This document shows positions 42,566-50,536 of a DNA stretch of 64,000 nucleotides, in pieces. Location of the stretch: the NCBI RefSeq assembly GCF_023074055.1, contig NZ_JADPKR010000108.1, forward strand, positions 464,740 through 528,739, given 5' to 3'. This DNA is from Bradyrhizobium sp. 141. Lineage in GTDB: Bacteria; Pseudomonadota; Alphaproteobacteria; Rhizobiales; Xanthobacteraceae. Both the position numbers and the translations under genes were made by a program. Position 1 is the stretch's first letter. Each line of letters opens with the position of its first letter. The notes below the pieces were generated by a model, which saw only the letters and a program-made list of their open reading frames with translations, searched no databases and had not been told where the DNA came from.

Positions 42566-43336
42566 TCAACCCTTCGGCCCGCGCAGCTGCGCGGTCAGCT
42601 TCTCCATCGCATCCGCCACGTCACGCCATTGCGACAACCAGCTGCGCGGAAAGCGGAAGGTGAGGTCGGCGCCGCCGACGCGGCGCTCCGAGAGACACAT
42701 GCCGGGCGTCGCAGCATCGCGGGTGCAGCGCGCGGTCAGCGCCGGGCTTGCGGCGGAATAGAGGTCCTCGTTGCCGTAAGGGGTGTCCGTGCGGAACATC
42801 CGCATCGTCAGGCCGTCCACGGGCATCGCCGCGGCTTGGTCGAGGTAGCGCGGATAGATCGTGGCCGTTCGCTGCTCGGGCGCGAGCGCATCGTGATGAG
42901 CTGCGATCGACAGGAAGATGCGGTCGATCGATTGCACCGCCGCTTCCACGGTGTCGGCGGTGACATGCTTCGGCGTGCCGGGCGGTTCCAGCGAAGGATA
43001 GAGGAAGTCGAGGTCGATGCGCTCCTGAGGTCCGGAGTGCCGCTGGATCTTCATGCGGATCGCAGTCATGGGCAGGTTGAACAACGTGCCGCCGACGCTC
43101 ACCGGCAGCTTGTCCGGGGCGTTCGCGCCGCGGGTGCCCCAGGTCGGCCACAACAAATAGGCGACGAGCGCGACCGCGCATGCCGCGGCAATGCCGCCGA
43201 GCACGATCGGGAGGACATGCGCCCGGGTGCGGGTACGGGGGGACCTAAGGGGAGCTGCCGAAAACACCGTCATGAGCAAGCGCAAGTCGAGCCGGACGTC
43301 GGCCGGTGGCCGACGAATCAGCGGCGAATATGCCAT
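42566..43336 (-). CDS. Hypothetical protein with one membrane anchor
   Basis: A 256-residue protein with a cytoplasmic N-terminus, one transmembrane helix (VLPIVLGGIAAACAVALVAY at about 41-60) and a periplasmic domain of about 190 residues. The domain has LPVSVGGTLFNLPMTAIRMK and two cysteines (ALTARCTRDAATPGMCLSER) placed to form a disulfide. An alternative ATG lies at 43273. I do not recognise the family; it may be restricted to this group of bacteria. It is divergent from the small membrane protein at 43497. Confidence 0.65.
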   Translation of the reverse strand: MAYSPLIRRPPADVRLDLRLLMTVFSAAPLRSPRTRTRAHVLPIVLGGIAAACAVALVAYLLWPTWGTRGANAPDKLPVSVGGTLFNLPMTAIRMKIQRHSGPQERIDLDFLYPSLEPPGTPKHVTADTVEAAVQSIDRIFLSIAAHHDALAPEQRTATIYPRYLDQAAAMPVDGLTMRMFRTDTPYGNEDLYSAASPALTARCTRDAATPGMCLSERRVGGADLTFRFPRSWLSQWRDVADAMEKLTAQLRGPKG

Positions 43337-43496
43337 GCGGCGGCGATTTCGCGGAGCGTTCCCGGCTGCGGGGAGCGGGGACGGCCCTGCGTGGGAGGGA
43401 CAGCGCTGTTAACCTTCCCTTAAGGATAATGTAGCGTTAACCAGCACTATTTGTCACAGGAAGGCACCTCGCGTTGCGTAAGGGCGGACCGTTCCG

Positions 43497-43826
43497 ATGA
43501 CACCTGAAGCTCTCAATACTTTCTTCTCGATCTGCATTGGTTTCGCGCTCGCGGGCGCGCTCGTGAACGGATACCAGGCGCTGGCGCAGCGGCCCGCCGG
43601 CTTCGGCCTGTTGCAGGACGGCGTGGCGCCGAAGACCTTCGCGGCGGTTCCGTTCCTGGTGTTCGCCGCGCCCTTCATCATCATGCGCAACACGCTCCGC
43701 GGCATGCGCGTGGAAAGCCGCCGCGCCGAGTTCGTGATGATGGCGACCCTCATCGCCGGCTTCTGGAGCATGATGAGCGGCACCTTCTTCCTGATGACGC
43801 TGCGCGCGGCCGGCGTTCTGGGCTGA
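43497..43826 (+). CDS. Small multi-pass membrane protein, hypothetical (DUF6949-like)
   Basis: A 109-residue protein with about three hydrophobic helices: FFSICIGFALAGALVNGYQA at the start, TFAAVPFLVFAAPFIIMRN in the middle and MMATLIAGFWSMMSGTFFLM near the end. It resembles small membrane proteins annotated as DUF6949 in alphaproteobacteria, though I cannot verify the family here. GGCGGA precedes the ATG. Its function is unknown. The carbonic anhydrase-like gene follows after 86 bp. Confidence 0.7.
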   Translation: MTPEALNTFFSICIGFALAGALVNGYQALAQRPAGFGLLQDGVAPKTFAAVPFLVFAAPFIIMRNTLRGMRVESRRAEFVMMATLIAGFWSMMSGTFFLMTLRAAGVLG

Positions 43827-43912
43827 CGCCCGGCAGGACCGTCCAGCGGGGCGGCCTTTGCCTCTTCGCGGCCGTTTCGCTATGGCTGAGGTCGACGTGA
43901 CAGGAGACCCCC

Positions 43913-44443
43913 ATGGCGATCTACGAGCTCGACGGGCAGGCGCCCGACCTTCCCGCCGACGGCAATTATTTCATCGCCGAGACCGCCACCGTGATCGGCC
44001 GCGTGCGCCTGAAGCCGGGTGCGAGCGTCTGGTTCGGTGCCGTGCTGCGCGGCGACAATGAGTGGATCGAGATCGGCGAGGGCGCCAATGTGCAGGACGG
44101 CTCGACCTGCCACACCGATCTCGGCTTTCCGCTTGTCATCGGCCGGAACTGCACGGTCGGCCATAACGTCATCCTGCATGGCTGCACCATCGAGGAGGGC
44201 GCGTTGATCGGCATGGGCTCGATCGTGATGAACGGCGCCAAGATTGGCCGCAACAGCATCGTCGGTGCCGGTTCCGTCATCACCGAGGGCAAGGAATTTC
44301 CTGAACGTTCCCTGATCATCGGCTCACCGGCGCGTGTGATCCGCACGCTCGACGACGCCCAGGTCCAGAAGATGGGGAGTGCGGCCAAGTTCTACGTCGC
44401 GAACGGTCCGCGCTTCAAGAAGGGCCTGAAGCGGATCGGTTGA
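43913..44443 (+). CDS. Gamma carbonic anhydrase-family protein (PaaY/YrdA type)
   Basis: A 176-residue left-handed beta-helix protein. Hexapeptide repeats fill residues 20-150 (VWFGAVLRGDNEWIEIGEGA). Zinc-binding histidines appear in GSTCHTDLGFP, CTVGHNVILHGCTIE, with the spacing used by gamma-class enzymes. Such proteins are often called carbonic anhydrases or acyltransferases; many tested ones have low hydration activity. A strong AGGAG stands before the ATG. Confidence 0.9.
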   Translation: MAIYELDGQAPDLPADGNYFIAETATVIGRVRLKPGASVWFGAVLRGDNEWIEIGEGANVQDGSTCHTDLGFPLVIGRNCTVGHNVILHGCTIEEGALIGMGSIVMNGAKIGRNSIVGAGSVITEGKEFPERSLIIGSPARVIRTLDDAQVQKMGSAAKFYVANGPRFKKGLKRIG

Positions 44444-44492
44444 CACATCGGCAGTCTCCCGGCCGCGCCCACGCGCGATCCGGAGCGGCGCG

Positions 44493-44657
44493 TCAGCGCC
44501 CCTCGGATTCGGTCGCTTCGATCGCACCTGCGGCCTTCTCGTGGCCGGCGGCCCACAGCGCATGATCGTCGCTGCCGTCGAGATACGGATTGGCCTCAGC
44601 CGGAATGTTGTCGCGCGCGGCGCGTTCGCCCTCCGCAGCGGGATCGCGATCGGTCAT
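44493..44657 (-). CDS. Very small protein with an RMF/CrpP-like motif, 54 residues
   Basis: A short frame that begins MTDRDPAAEGERAARDNIPA and continues NPYLDGSDDHALWAAGHEKA before ending ATESEGR. Its ATG overlaps the stop of the upstream small gene by 4 bases (ATGA), which argues for coupled translation. The stretch NPYxxGSxxHxLWxxGxxxA resembles the core of ribosome modulation factor and CrpP-like proteins. The rest is acidic and hydrophilic. The likeness is a motif impression, not a proven family. It was too short for many gene finders. Confidence 0.6.
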   Translation of the reverse strand: MTDRDPAAEGERAARDNIPAEANPYLDGSDDHALWAAGHEKAAGAIEATESEGR

Positions 44658-44884
44658 GGTGATCTGGCCTTTCTGGGTTTGGGACGCGTGGCCGGCTTGT
44701 CCGCTTCACGGCCGATCCTGGCGCTCTTGCGCAACGCGTCCCGGAGATCGATGGGAATGCCATGCTTCTTCAGGAGGTCGGCAAAGGCTTCGTCCGCGAG
44801 CTCCTGAAACGTCGCCATCCTGTCCCGTCCCAACTGCTTGAGCTTGTCGAACGTGTCCTCGTCGAACGCGATCAGTTTGCGCAT
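44654..44884 (-). CDS. Small hypothetical DNA-binding-like protein, 76 residues
   Basis: It starts MRKLIAFDEDTFDKLKQLGR with a very strong GAGGAGG ribosome binding site upstream. The opening beta strand followed by two helices (ATFQELADEAFADLLKKHG) resembles the ribbon-helix-helix fold of small regulators and antitoxins. The C-terminus is basic (RPKPRKARS). It overlaps the next small gene by 4 bases on the minus strand and is divergent from a secreted protein gene. No toxin partner is recognisable, so I do not call it an antitoxin. Confidence 0.7.
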   Translation of the reverse strand: MRKLIAFDEDTFDKLKQLGRDRMATFQELADEAFADLLKKHGIPIDLRDALRKSARIGREADKPATRPKPRKARSP

Positions 44885-44980
44885 GATCGTGCCTGCCTCC
44901 TCGTTTTCAAGCTGATGTGACGGCATTTGTTCCGGAACTGGACTTCGCCGAGGCGGTTGACCGGTAAAGGAGAATCTCCG

Positions 44981-45310
44981 ATGGCCGCATCGTCCGCAAC
45001 CGCCTCAATCAAGACCATGATCCTGATCTTCGCGCTCGCGGCGGTGCCGGCCGTCGCCTTCGCGCAGGCGACCGGCGGTTCTGCCGGATCGACCGGCAGC
45101 TCTACCGGAGGCTCTGCGGGATCGACCGGAGGTGTCGCCAACTCGCCGGCTCCTCCGCCCGGCACCAACAGCCTCGGGACGGCTCAGTCATCCGGGCCGG
45201 GCTCCGGCGTGACCACCGGCTCCGGCACCGGTGGGGCTGCTGATGCCACCGTCAACGCCGAGAATCGCATGCTCGACAAGAAGCTCAAGAGCATCTGCCG
45301 CGGCTGCTGA
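44981..45310 (+). CDS. Small secreted Gly/Ser/Thr-rich protein, hypothetical
   Basis: A 109-residue protein with a signal peptide (TMILIFALAAVPAVAFAQAT; cleavage after AFA). The mature chain is a low-complexity repeat of Gly, Ser and Thr (GGSAGSTGSS, then GGSAGSTGG), and it ends in a polar segment NRMLDKKLKSICRGC with two cysteines three residues apart. AAAGGAG lies 8 bases before the ATG. The family seems to be rhizobial and without known function. Confidence 0.7.
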   Translation: MAASSATASIKTMILIFALAAVPAVAFAQATGGSAGSTGSSTGGSAGSTGGVANSPAPPPGTNSLGTAQSSGPGSGVTTGSGTGGAADATVNAENRMLDKKLKSICRGC

Positions 45311-45414
45311 ATGCTCGCGCGGAAGTGAGACAGTGTGGCTGTCCGGAATGCCCAAGTGACGTTAGCTTGGTCCTGCTTTGAAGCGTGGAGCGTGTCCACG
45401 CGGAGGATCGAGTG

Positions 45415-45765
45415 ATGTTACGCAGGATGATGATGGCGGTACTGGCCGTCGCGGCAATCGGGCTGTCGGCGCCGCAGGTGGCCCAGGCGCGGGGATTCGG
45501 ACATGGCGGCTGGGGCCATGGTGGCGGCTGGGGCCGCGGTGGCCATTGGCATGGCGGCGGCTTCTGGCCAGGCGTCGCGATCGGGGCGGGTCTCGCCGGT
45601 GCCGGCTATTACGGCGCCTATTATGGCTACGGCTCCCCCTATTACGGTGATCCCTACTATTATGGTACCGGCTACAACGATGGCTATGGCGGCTGCTACG
45701 TCGCGCGAAAGCGCGTCATGACGCCAGCAGGCTGGCGTACCCGCCGCGTGGATGTCTGCGAATAG
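45415..45765 (+). CDS. Small secreted Gly/His/Tyr-rich protein, hypothetical
   Basis: A 116-residue protein with a signal peptide (MMMAVLAVAAIGLSAPQVAQ, cleavage near AQA). The mature part is glycine-rich, with histidines and tryptophans (FGHGGWGHGGGWGRGGHWHG) and then tyrosines (GYYGAYYGYGSPYYGDPYYY). It ends with a small Cys-containing segment CYVARKRVMTPAGWRTRRVD. This C-terminal half-domain occurs in many rhizobial secreted proteins. GGAGG precedes the start at 45415. The role is unknown. Confidence 0.75.
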   Translation: MLRRMMMAVLAVAAIGLSAPQVAQARGFGHGGWGHGGGWGRGGHWHGGGFWPGVAIGAGLAGAGYYGAYYGYGSPYYGDPYYYGTGYNDGYGGCYVARKRVMTPAGWRTRRVDVCE

Positions 45766-45771
45766 CGTCCC

Positions 45772-45816
45772 CACAAAAAAACAAGGTCGTTGACGCAGTA
45801 TACCGTCAACGACCTT
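45772..45816 (-). terminator. Rho-independent terminator for the minus-strand gene at 45942
   Basis: Perfect 13-bp arms AAGGTCGTTGACG (45783-45795) and CGTCAACGACCTT (45804-45816) enclose an 8-base loop. On the minus strand the stem is followed by TTGTTTTTTTG. It lies in the convergent gap 125 bases after the minus-strand stop and may also end the rightward transcript. Confidence 0.85.
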
Positions 45817-45941
45817 GCCAGCCCCGGACATTGAAATCGGCTCACGCCATCCGGTGACCGCGAGCATCGCGCGGAATCATCCGGACGAATGTGATCCAGT
45901 TCACAAGTGGCGAAAATAAAGCCCGGCCGCGTAGGGGCCGT

Positions 45942-46436
45942 TTAGCCGCGCGAGCGTTTGCGCGCGCTGGCGTGGACGCGGTGCCGCGCCGGTTTCCTGC
46001 GGGTAACCGCCGGCGCTTCAACCTCGGTCGCTCGCGCGCTGGCAAACGATTGCCGCAGGCCGTCGATGGACTCGTTCAGCGATGCGACCTGCTCGGACAG
46101 ACGCTTGGTGTCGGCCTGCTGCGCCGCCATCAGCCGCTTCATGGTCTGAAGCTGATCCTGCACCACCTGGAGCTGGTCGATCGATTCCTGCTGGGTCGCC
46201 TCCAGCCCCTTGGTCTTCTCGACGAGCTGCTCGGACGCCTGGGCGGTCCGCGCCTGCAGCTGCCGCGATGCCACCACCCGGTCGGGCTCGGGTGCTGCGC
46301 CGGTATAGGCCCGCCAGATCGCGATCGAGGTCACCCCCGCGATCAGGAGCAGGAGCGCTGCGGCGGTCAGCGCGATGGGCTGGGCGCCGAGACGGAGAAG
46401 GGGGTTGGACGGTGTGTCCTGTGCGAGATCGATCAT
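45942..46436 (-). CDS. Hypothetical membrane-anchored coiled-coil protein
   Basis: A 164-residue protein. One transmembrane helix lies near residues 23-42 (ALTAAALLLLIAGVTSIAIW), then a periplasmic Gln-rich coiled coil (QESIDQLQVVQDQLQTMKRL and following heptads) and a basic tail ending ARKRSRG. The start is the ATG at 46436; the TTG three codons earlier is the alternative. The type is common in Bradyrhizobium and without known function. Confidence 0.7.
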   Translation of the reverse strand: MIDLAQDTPSNPLLRLGAQPIALTAAALLLLIAGVTSIAIWRAYTGAAPEPDRVVASRQLQARTAQASEQLVEKTKGLEATQQESIDQLQVVQDQLQTMKRLMAAQQADTKRLSEQVASLNESIDGLRQSFASARATEVEAPAVTRRKPARHRVHASARKRSRG

Positions 46437-46614
46437 CGCTGACAAAACCCAAATTGAAACTTGGTGAGTGGCGAAGACCGGCAGCCCTGAGGCCGCCGGG
46501 GCGTCCCGAAAGCGTTACATTTCGGCAAGGAATGGGACCAAAAAGAGGCTAAGGGCGAAAAAACCAGTATTCAGCAGGCCTTGCGGCCTCCGAATGCCCC
46601 GACAAGAGCCTCAT

Positions 46615-47346
46615 TCAGGGCTGAAATTGCGAAAACGGCCCGGAATAGGTCTTCGAGCGCGGCGCGGCATAGGGGCCGAGCCGGGAGGTCTTCAGCCCCA
46701 GCCGCACCAGTGATTCCGCCAGCGTCACCGCCGCAGTGACGCCGTCAATCACGGGCAGGCCGTGTGTGGCGGCGAGCTCAGCGGCGAGATCGGCCATGCC
46801 GGCGCAGCCGAGCACGATGGCTTCGGCGCGGTCGTCACGGATCGCGGCCGTGATCTCCGCGGAGATCTTCGCGAGCGCATCGGTGTTGCGCTCCTCGAGC
46901 GCCAGCACTGGCACGTCGGCGGCGCGGACGCGGGCGCAGCGATCACTGAGGCCGTATTTCCGTAAATTGTGCTCGATCGGCACGATGGAGACACCGAGCG
47001 TCGTCACCACGGCAAAGCGGGCGGCGACCAGGCTCGCCATGTGGAAACCGGCTTCACCGATGCCGATCACCGGCGCTTTTGCGGCGGCGCGCGCGGCGTC
47101 GAGCCCGGTGTCGTCGAAGCAGGCGATGATGTGAGCCTCCGCGCCGTCGCCATCAGCCTCGCGGATGCAGCCGAGCATGCCGGGGACGGCGAAGGCTTCG
47201 TCGTAAAATCCCTCGATCGAGACCGGGCCCATCGTCGGCTGGCGCGCGTCGATCACCGTGCCGGGCAGGGCGACGCTGCGAGCCGCAGCGGCGATCTTCG
47301 CTGTCATGGATGCAGTGGTGTTGGGATTGACGATGTGCAGTCGCAT
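46615..47346 (-). CDS. Asp/Glu/hydantoin racemase family protein
   Basis: A 243-residue racemase of the Asp/Glu/hydantoin type. The two active-site cysteines are in IIACFDDTGLDAAR near residue 73 and VLGCAGMADLAAEL near residue 180, and the N-terminal MRLHIVNPNTTASMT is the hydantoin-racemase signature. The ATG at 47346 was preferred over the TTG at 47358. It lies last in the operon of a polyamine-type ABC transporter, 17 bases after the permease gene. Its substrate is probably a compound that the transporter brings in, such as a hydantoin or amino acid derivative. Confidence 0.85.
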   Translation of the reverse strand: MRLHIVNPNTTASMTAKIAAAARSVALPGTVIDARQPTMGPVSIEGFYDEAFAVPGMLGCIREADGDGAEAHIIACFDDTGLDAARAAAKAPVIGIGEAGFHMASLVAARFAVVTTLGVSIVPIEHNLRKYGLSDRCARVRAADVPVLALEERNTDALAKISAEITAAIRDDRAEAIVLGCAGMADLAAELAATHGLPVIDGVTAAVTLAESLVRLGLKTSRLGPYAAPRSKTYSGPFSQFQP

Positions 47347-47363
47347 CGGATCAGACAAGCCCC

Positions 47364-48242
47364 TTAGACGAGTCCCTTACCGGCGTCCGAGCCCTTGGCC
47401 GCCTGCCGCTGGTTGAGCATGTGGATGGTGCCGAGCGCAAGCGTGATCACCGTGAACGACACCGCCGAGATCACGGTGCCGAGCGCATAGATGTCAGGGT
47501 TCGTCACGGTGGTGGTGAGACCCTGCAGATCCAGCGGCAACGTATTCACCGCCCCGATCGCCTGGCTGGAGCGGGCGAGCTCGTCCCAGGACAGCGTGAA
47601 GCCGAACAGGCCGATGCCGATCACCGAGGGCAGGATGATCGGCAGCACGACATGCCGGAACGTCTGCCACGGCGTCGCACCGAGATCGCGCGCGGCTTCC
47701 TCGAGCCTCGGGTCGAAGCGGTTGAAGATCGCGAACATGATGAGGAGGCCGAACGGCAGCGTCCAGGTCAGGTGCGCGCCCAGCCCGGAGGTGAGCAGGC
47801 CCATCGAGGTCTCGAAATTCTCGTTCCAATGCGCCTTGATCAGGTCGTCGATGATGCGGAATTCAAGCGAGATGCCGAGCGAGGTGATGATCGAGGGCAC
47901 GATCAGGCTCGCGATCGCCGAGTAAAACAAAACGCTTTGCGCCCTAAACTTCCTGCGGAAGGCCATGCCGGCGGCGACCGAGAGCACGACGGTGACACTC
48001 ATCACGATGATGCCGAGCAGCAGTGAGCGCCGGAAGGCCGCGCCGAGATCGACGATGCCGGTGCCCTGGAACAGTTTTGCGATCCAGAAGGTCGACACGC
48101 CGTTCATCGGGAAGGTGAGGCCGCCCTGGGGTCCCTGGAACGACAGCACGTAGATCGCAATCATCGGACCGTAGAGAAACAGCACATAGGCCGCGAAGAA
48201 GATCGCGAGCACGTAGAACGAGCGCGGGCGTCCTTCCTTCAT
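47364..48242 (-). CDS. ABC transporter permease (PotC-like)
   Basis: A 292-residue inner membrane protein with six helices (YVLAIFFAAYVLFLYGPMIA is the first). The EAA loop is RLEEAARDLGATPWQTFRHV near residue 180. It is the second permease of the spermidine/putrescine-type transporter, 3 bases after the PotB-like gene. The family also carries other amine and amide compounds, so the substrate is not fixed by sequence. Confidence 0.92.
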   Translation of the reverse strand: MKEGRPRSFYVLAIFFAAYVLFLYGPMIAIYVLSFQGPQGGLTFPMNGVSTFWIAKLFQGTGIVDLGAAFRRSLLLGIIVMSVTVVLSVAAGMAFRRKFRAQSVLFYSAIASLIVPSIITSLGISLEFRIIDDLIKAHWNENFETSMGLLTSGLGAHLTWTLPFGLLIMFAIFNRFDPRLEEAARDLGATPWQTFRHVVLPIILPSVIGIGLFGFTLSWDELARSSQAIGAVNTLPLDLQGLTTTVTNPDIYALGTVISAVSFTVITLALGTIHMLNQRQAAKGSDAGKGLV

Positions 48243-48245
48243 GCT

Positions 48246-49208
48246 CTAGAGCTCCTTCTTGATGTCGACGATGCGCGACATCATGGAGATGATCAGGAAG
48301 GTGATGGCGAGCAGGATCACGGCGTTGGCGGCTGCCGCCGGGAATTGCAACGCGTTGACGCGCGTCTCGATGATCTTGCCGGCCGCCGCGATCTGCTGGC
48401 CGCCCATCACGCCGATGGTGATGAAGTCGCCCATCACGATGGTGATGACGAAGATCGAGCCGATCACGATGCCGGGTTTTGCGAGCGGAATGATGACGTT
48501 GACGAGGGTCTGGAATCCGGTCGCGCCGGCATCATAGGCCGCCTCGATCAGCGATTTGTCGATGCGCACCATGGAATTGAAGATCGGCACCACCATGAAG
48601 AAGGTGAAGAGGTGCACCAGCGCCAGCACAACGGAGAATTCGGAGAACAGCAGCCATTCGATCGGATGGTTGATCAGCCCTGTCTTGACGAGGCCGGAAT
48701 TCACCAGCCCGTTGCGCCCGAGCAGCGGGATCCAGGCGATCATGCGGATGACGTTGGAGGTCCAGAACGGGATCGTGCAGAGCAGCGACAAGCCCATCTG
48801 CCAGGTCTTGGACTTGACGTGGAAGGCGAGGAAGTAGGCGACCCAGAAGCCGATGAACAGCGTGATCGCCCAGACCAGGAAGCAGAGTTTTAGCGTCTTC
48901 AGGTAGGTCTTGCCGATGGTGCAGAGATCGGGGAGCTGCGCAATGCAGCCCTCGAACGTGTCGGTGTAGCCGCGGCCCGAGAAGACCGGCAACAACTGGT
49001 ATTCGTTGTAATCCCAGAACGAGACGATAACGACGAACACCAGCGGAATGAGGAAGAAGGCGAGAAACACCAGCATCATCGGCCCGGCCTGGAGCCAGGA
49101 GACGAAGGAGGGCGACAGGCGCGTCACTTTCGCGGCGCGCGCTGTGCCCGACCCCGGGATCAAGCCCGGGGACGCCTGTTGCAGGATGTCCTCTGACGTA
49201 TCCATCAC
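48246..49208 (-). CDS. ABC transporter permease (PotB-like)
   Basis: A 320-residue inner membrane protein with six helices. The N-terminal cytoplasmic tail of about 30 residues is followed by LQAGPMMLVFLAFFLIPLVF. The EAA loop is SLIEAAYDAGATGFQTLVNV near residue 225. It overlaps the 3' end of the binding-protein gene (4 bases), and the PotC-like gene follows 3 bases later. Confidence 0.92.
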   Translation of the reverse strand: MMDTSEDILQQASPGLIPGSGTARAAKVTRLSPSFVSWLQAGPMMLVFLAFFLIPLVFVVIVSFWDYNEYQLLPVFSGRGYTDTFEGCIAQLPDLCTIGKTYLKTLKLCFLVWAITLFIGFWVAYFLAFHVKSKTWQMGLSLLCTIPFWTSNVIRMIAWIPLLGRNGLVNSGLVKTGLINHPIEWLLFSEFSVVLALVHLFTFFMVVPIFNSMVRIDKSLIEAAYDAGATGFQTLVNVIIPLAKPGIVIGSIFVITIVMGDFITIGVMGGQQIAAAGKIIETRVNALQFPAAAANAVILLAITFLIISMMSRIVDIKKEL

Positions 49209-50494
49209 GCCGCGATGAACTCATTCCACTTGCGGACCATGTAGTCGTTCTCGTCCATCACCGCGTTCCAGCAGGCGACGCCGCCCATGCGATCCTCATA
49301 GGAGCCGCCGTCGCGCACCGCGCCGGCCTTCTCCAGCAGCGAGCCGTCGGGCGCCTTGATGTCCTTCTCGGCCGGCTTGCCTTCCATCCAATAGGCCCAT
49401 TCGTAGGGCTCCATATGCGCCTTCGCGGTCGAGAGCACGGCGGAGTAGTAGCCCTGGCGGTTGAGATAGGCGCCGGCATAGCCTGATAGAAACCAGTTGA
49501 CGAATTCGTAGGCCCATTCGAGCTTCGCACCCGACACGCCTTTGGAGACGCAGAAGCCGGAGGCCCAGGAGCGATAGCCTTCCTTCAGCGGCTGGAAGGT
49601 GCAGGCGATCCCCATCGAGCGCACCTTCGTCACCGCCGGCGACCACATCGACTGGATCACGGTCTCGCCCGAGGCCATCAGGTTGACGCTCTCGTTGAAG
49701 TCCTTCCAGAATGCGCGGAACTGGCCGGCCTTCTTGGCCTCGGTCATCACCTTCATGGTGAGATCGATCTCTTCCTTGGTCATGTTGCCCTTGTCGGCAT
49801 ATTTGTATTTGCCGGTGGCTTCCACGACCATCGCGGCATCCATGATGCCGATCGAGGGGATGTTGAGGATGGAGGCCTTGCCCTTGAACTCGGGATTGAG
49901 CAGCTCGGACCACGAGCTGATAGGGCGCTTGATCAGGTCGGGGCGGACGCCGAGCGTGTCGGCGTTGTAGACGGTCGGGATCAGCGTGACGAATTCAGTC
50001 GCCGACGTCGCGAACTTCCTGGAGTCCTTGCCCTCGAGATAGAGCACCTTCCAGGGCGCGGTGCCCTGGCCGCCGATCTTCTTGCCGCCGGGTGTCTCGC
50101 CCTTGGTGAAGACGGGCGTGATGTTGTCGAACTGCTTGATCTTCTTGGCATCGAGCGCAAGGATGTTGCCCGATGGCACGATCTTCTTCAGCGAGAAATA
50201 TTCGGTATCCAGCACGTCGAAGGAGTTCGGCTGGGTCATCACGCGCTTGGTGACGTCGTCGGTGGTCGCGGTGATGTATTCGATCTTGATGCCGGTGTCC
50301 TTCAGGCACTGCTTGGCGATGTCGTCGCCCTCGTTTACGGCCGTGCCGAGATAGCGCAGCACCTTGGTCTCGGCCGATTTCACATAGGGAAAGCCGGTAA
50401 TGGCGCCGGAGCCGGCGGCAAGGCCGGCAAGACTCGCGCTACCCTTGAGCAGGGTGCGGCGACTGAGGCCGTTTGTCCGTTTGGTCTCGCTCAT
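49205..50494 (-). CDS. ABC transporter substrate-binding protein (PotD-like, spermidine/putrescine family)
   Basis: A 429-residue periplasmic binding protein. The N-terminus has a Tat-type signal: SRRTLLKGSASLAGLAAGSG, with the twin arginine followed by a hydrophobic stretch. The mature chain shows KVLRYLGTAVNEGDDIAK and later AYEFVNWFLSGYAGAYLNRQ, typical of this extracellular solute-binding family. The ATG at 50494 has AGAGGAG with 8-base spacing. It is transcribed after the ATPase gene and before the two permeases. Export by Tat suggests folding in the cytoplasm first. Confidence 0.92.
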   Translation of the reverse strand: MSETKRTNGLSRRTLLKGSASLAGLAAGSGAITGFPYVKSAETKVLRYLGTAVNEGDDIAKQCLKDTGIKIEYITATTDDVTKRVMTQPNSFDVLDTEYFSLKKIVPSGNILALDAKKIKQFDNITPVFTKGETPGGKKIGGQGTAPWKVLYLEGKDSRKFATSATEFVTLIPTVYNADTLGVRPDLIKRPISSWSELLNPEFKGKASILNIPSIGIMDAAMVVEATGKYKYADKGNMTKEEIDLTMKVMTEAKKAGQFRAFWKDFNESVNLMASGETVIQSMWSPAVTKVRSMGIACTFQPLKEGYRSWASGFCVSKGVSGAKLEWAYEFVNWFLSGYAGAYLNRQGYYSAVLSTAKAHMEPYEWAYWMEGKPAEKDIKAPDGSLLEKAGAVRDGGSYEDRMGGVACWNAVMDENDYMVRKWNEFIAA

Positions 50495-50536
50495 GTCAGT
50501 CACTCCTCTGTTGCGCATTCCAGTGATCGATCGGCG

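Noticed and set aside
44654..44884. Toxin-antitoxin system at the RHH-like small gene
   Set aside because: The partner gene is a 54-residue acidic protein with an RMF-like motif and shows no toxin fold; calling it a toxin-antitoxin pair would go beyond the evidence.
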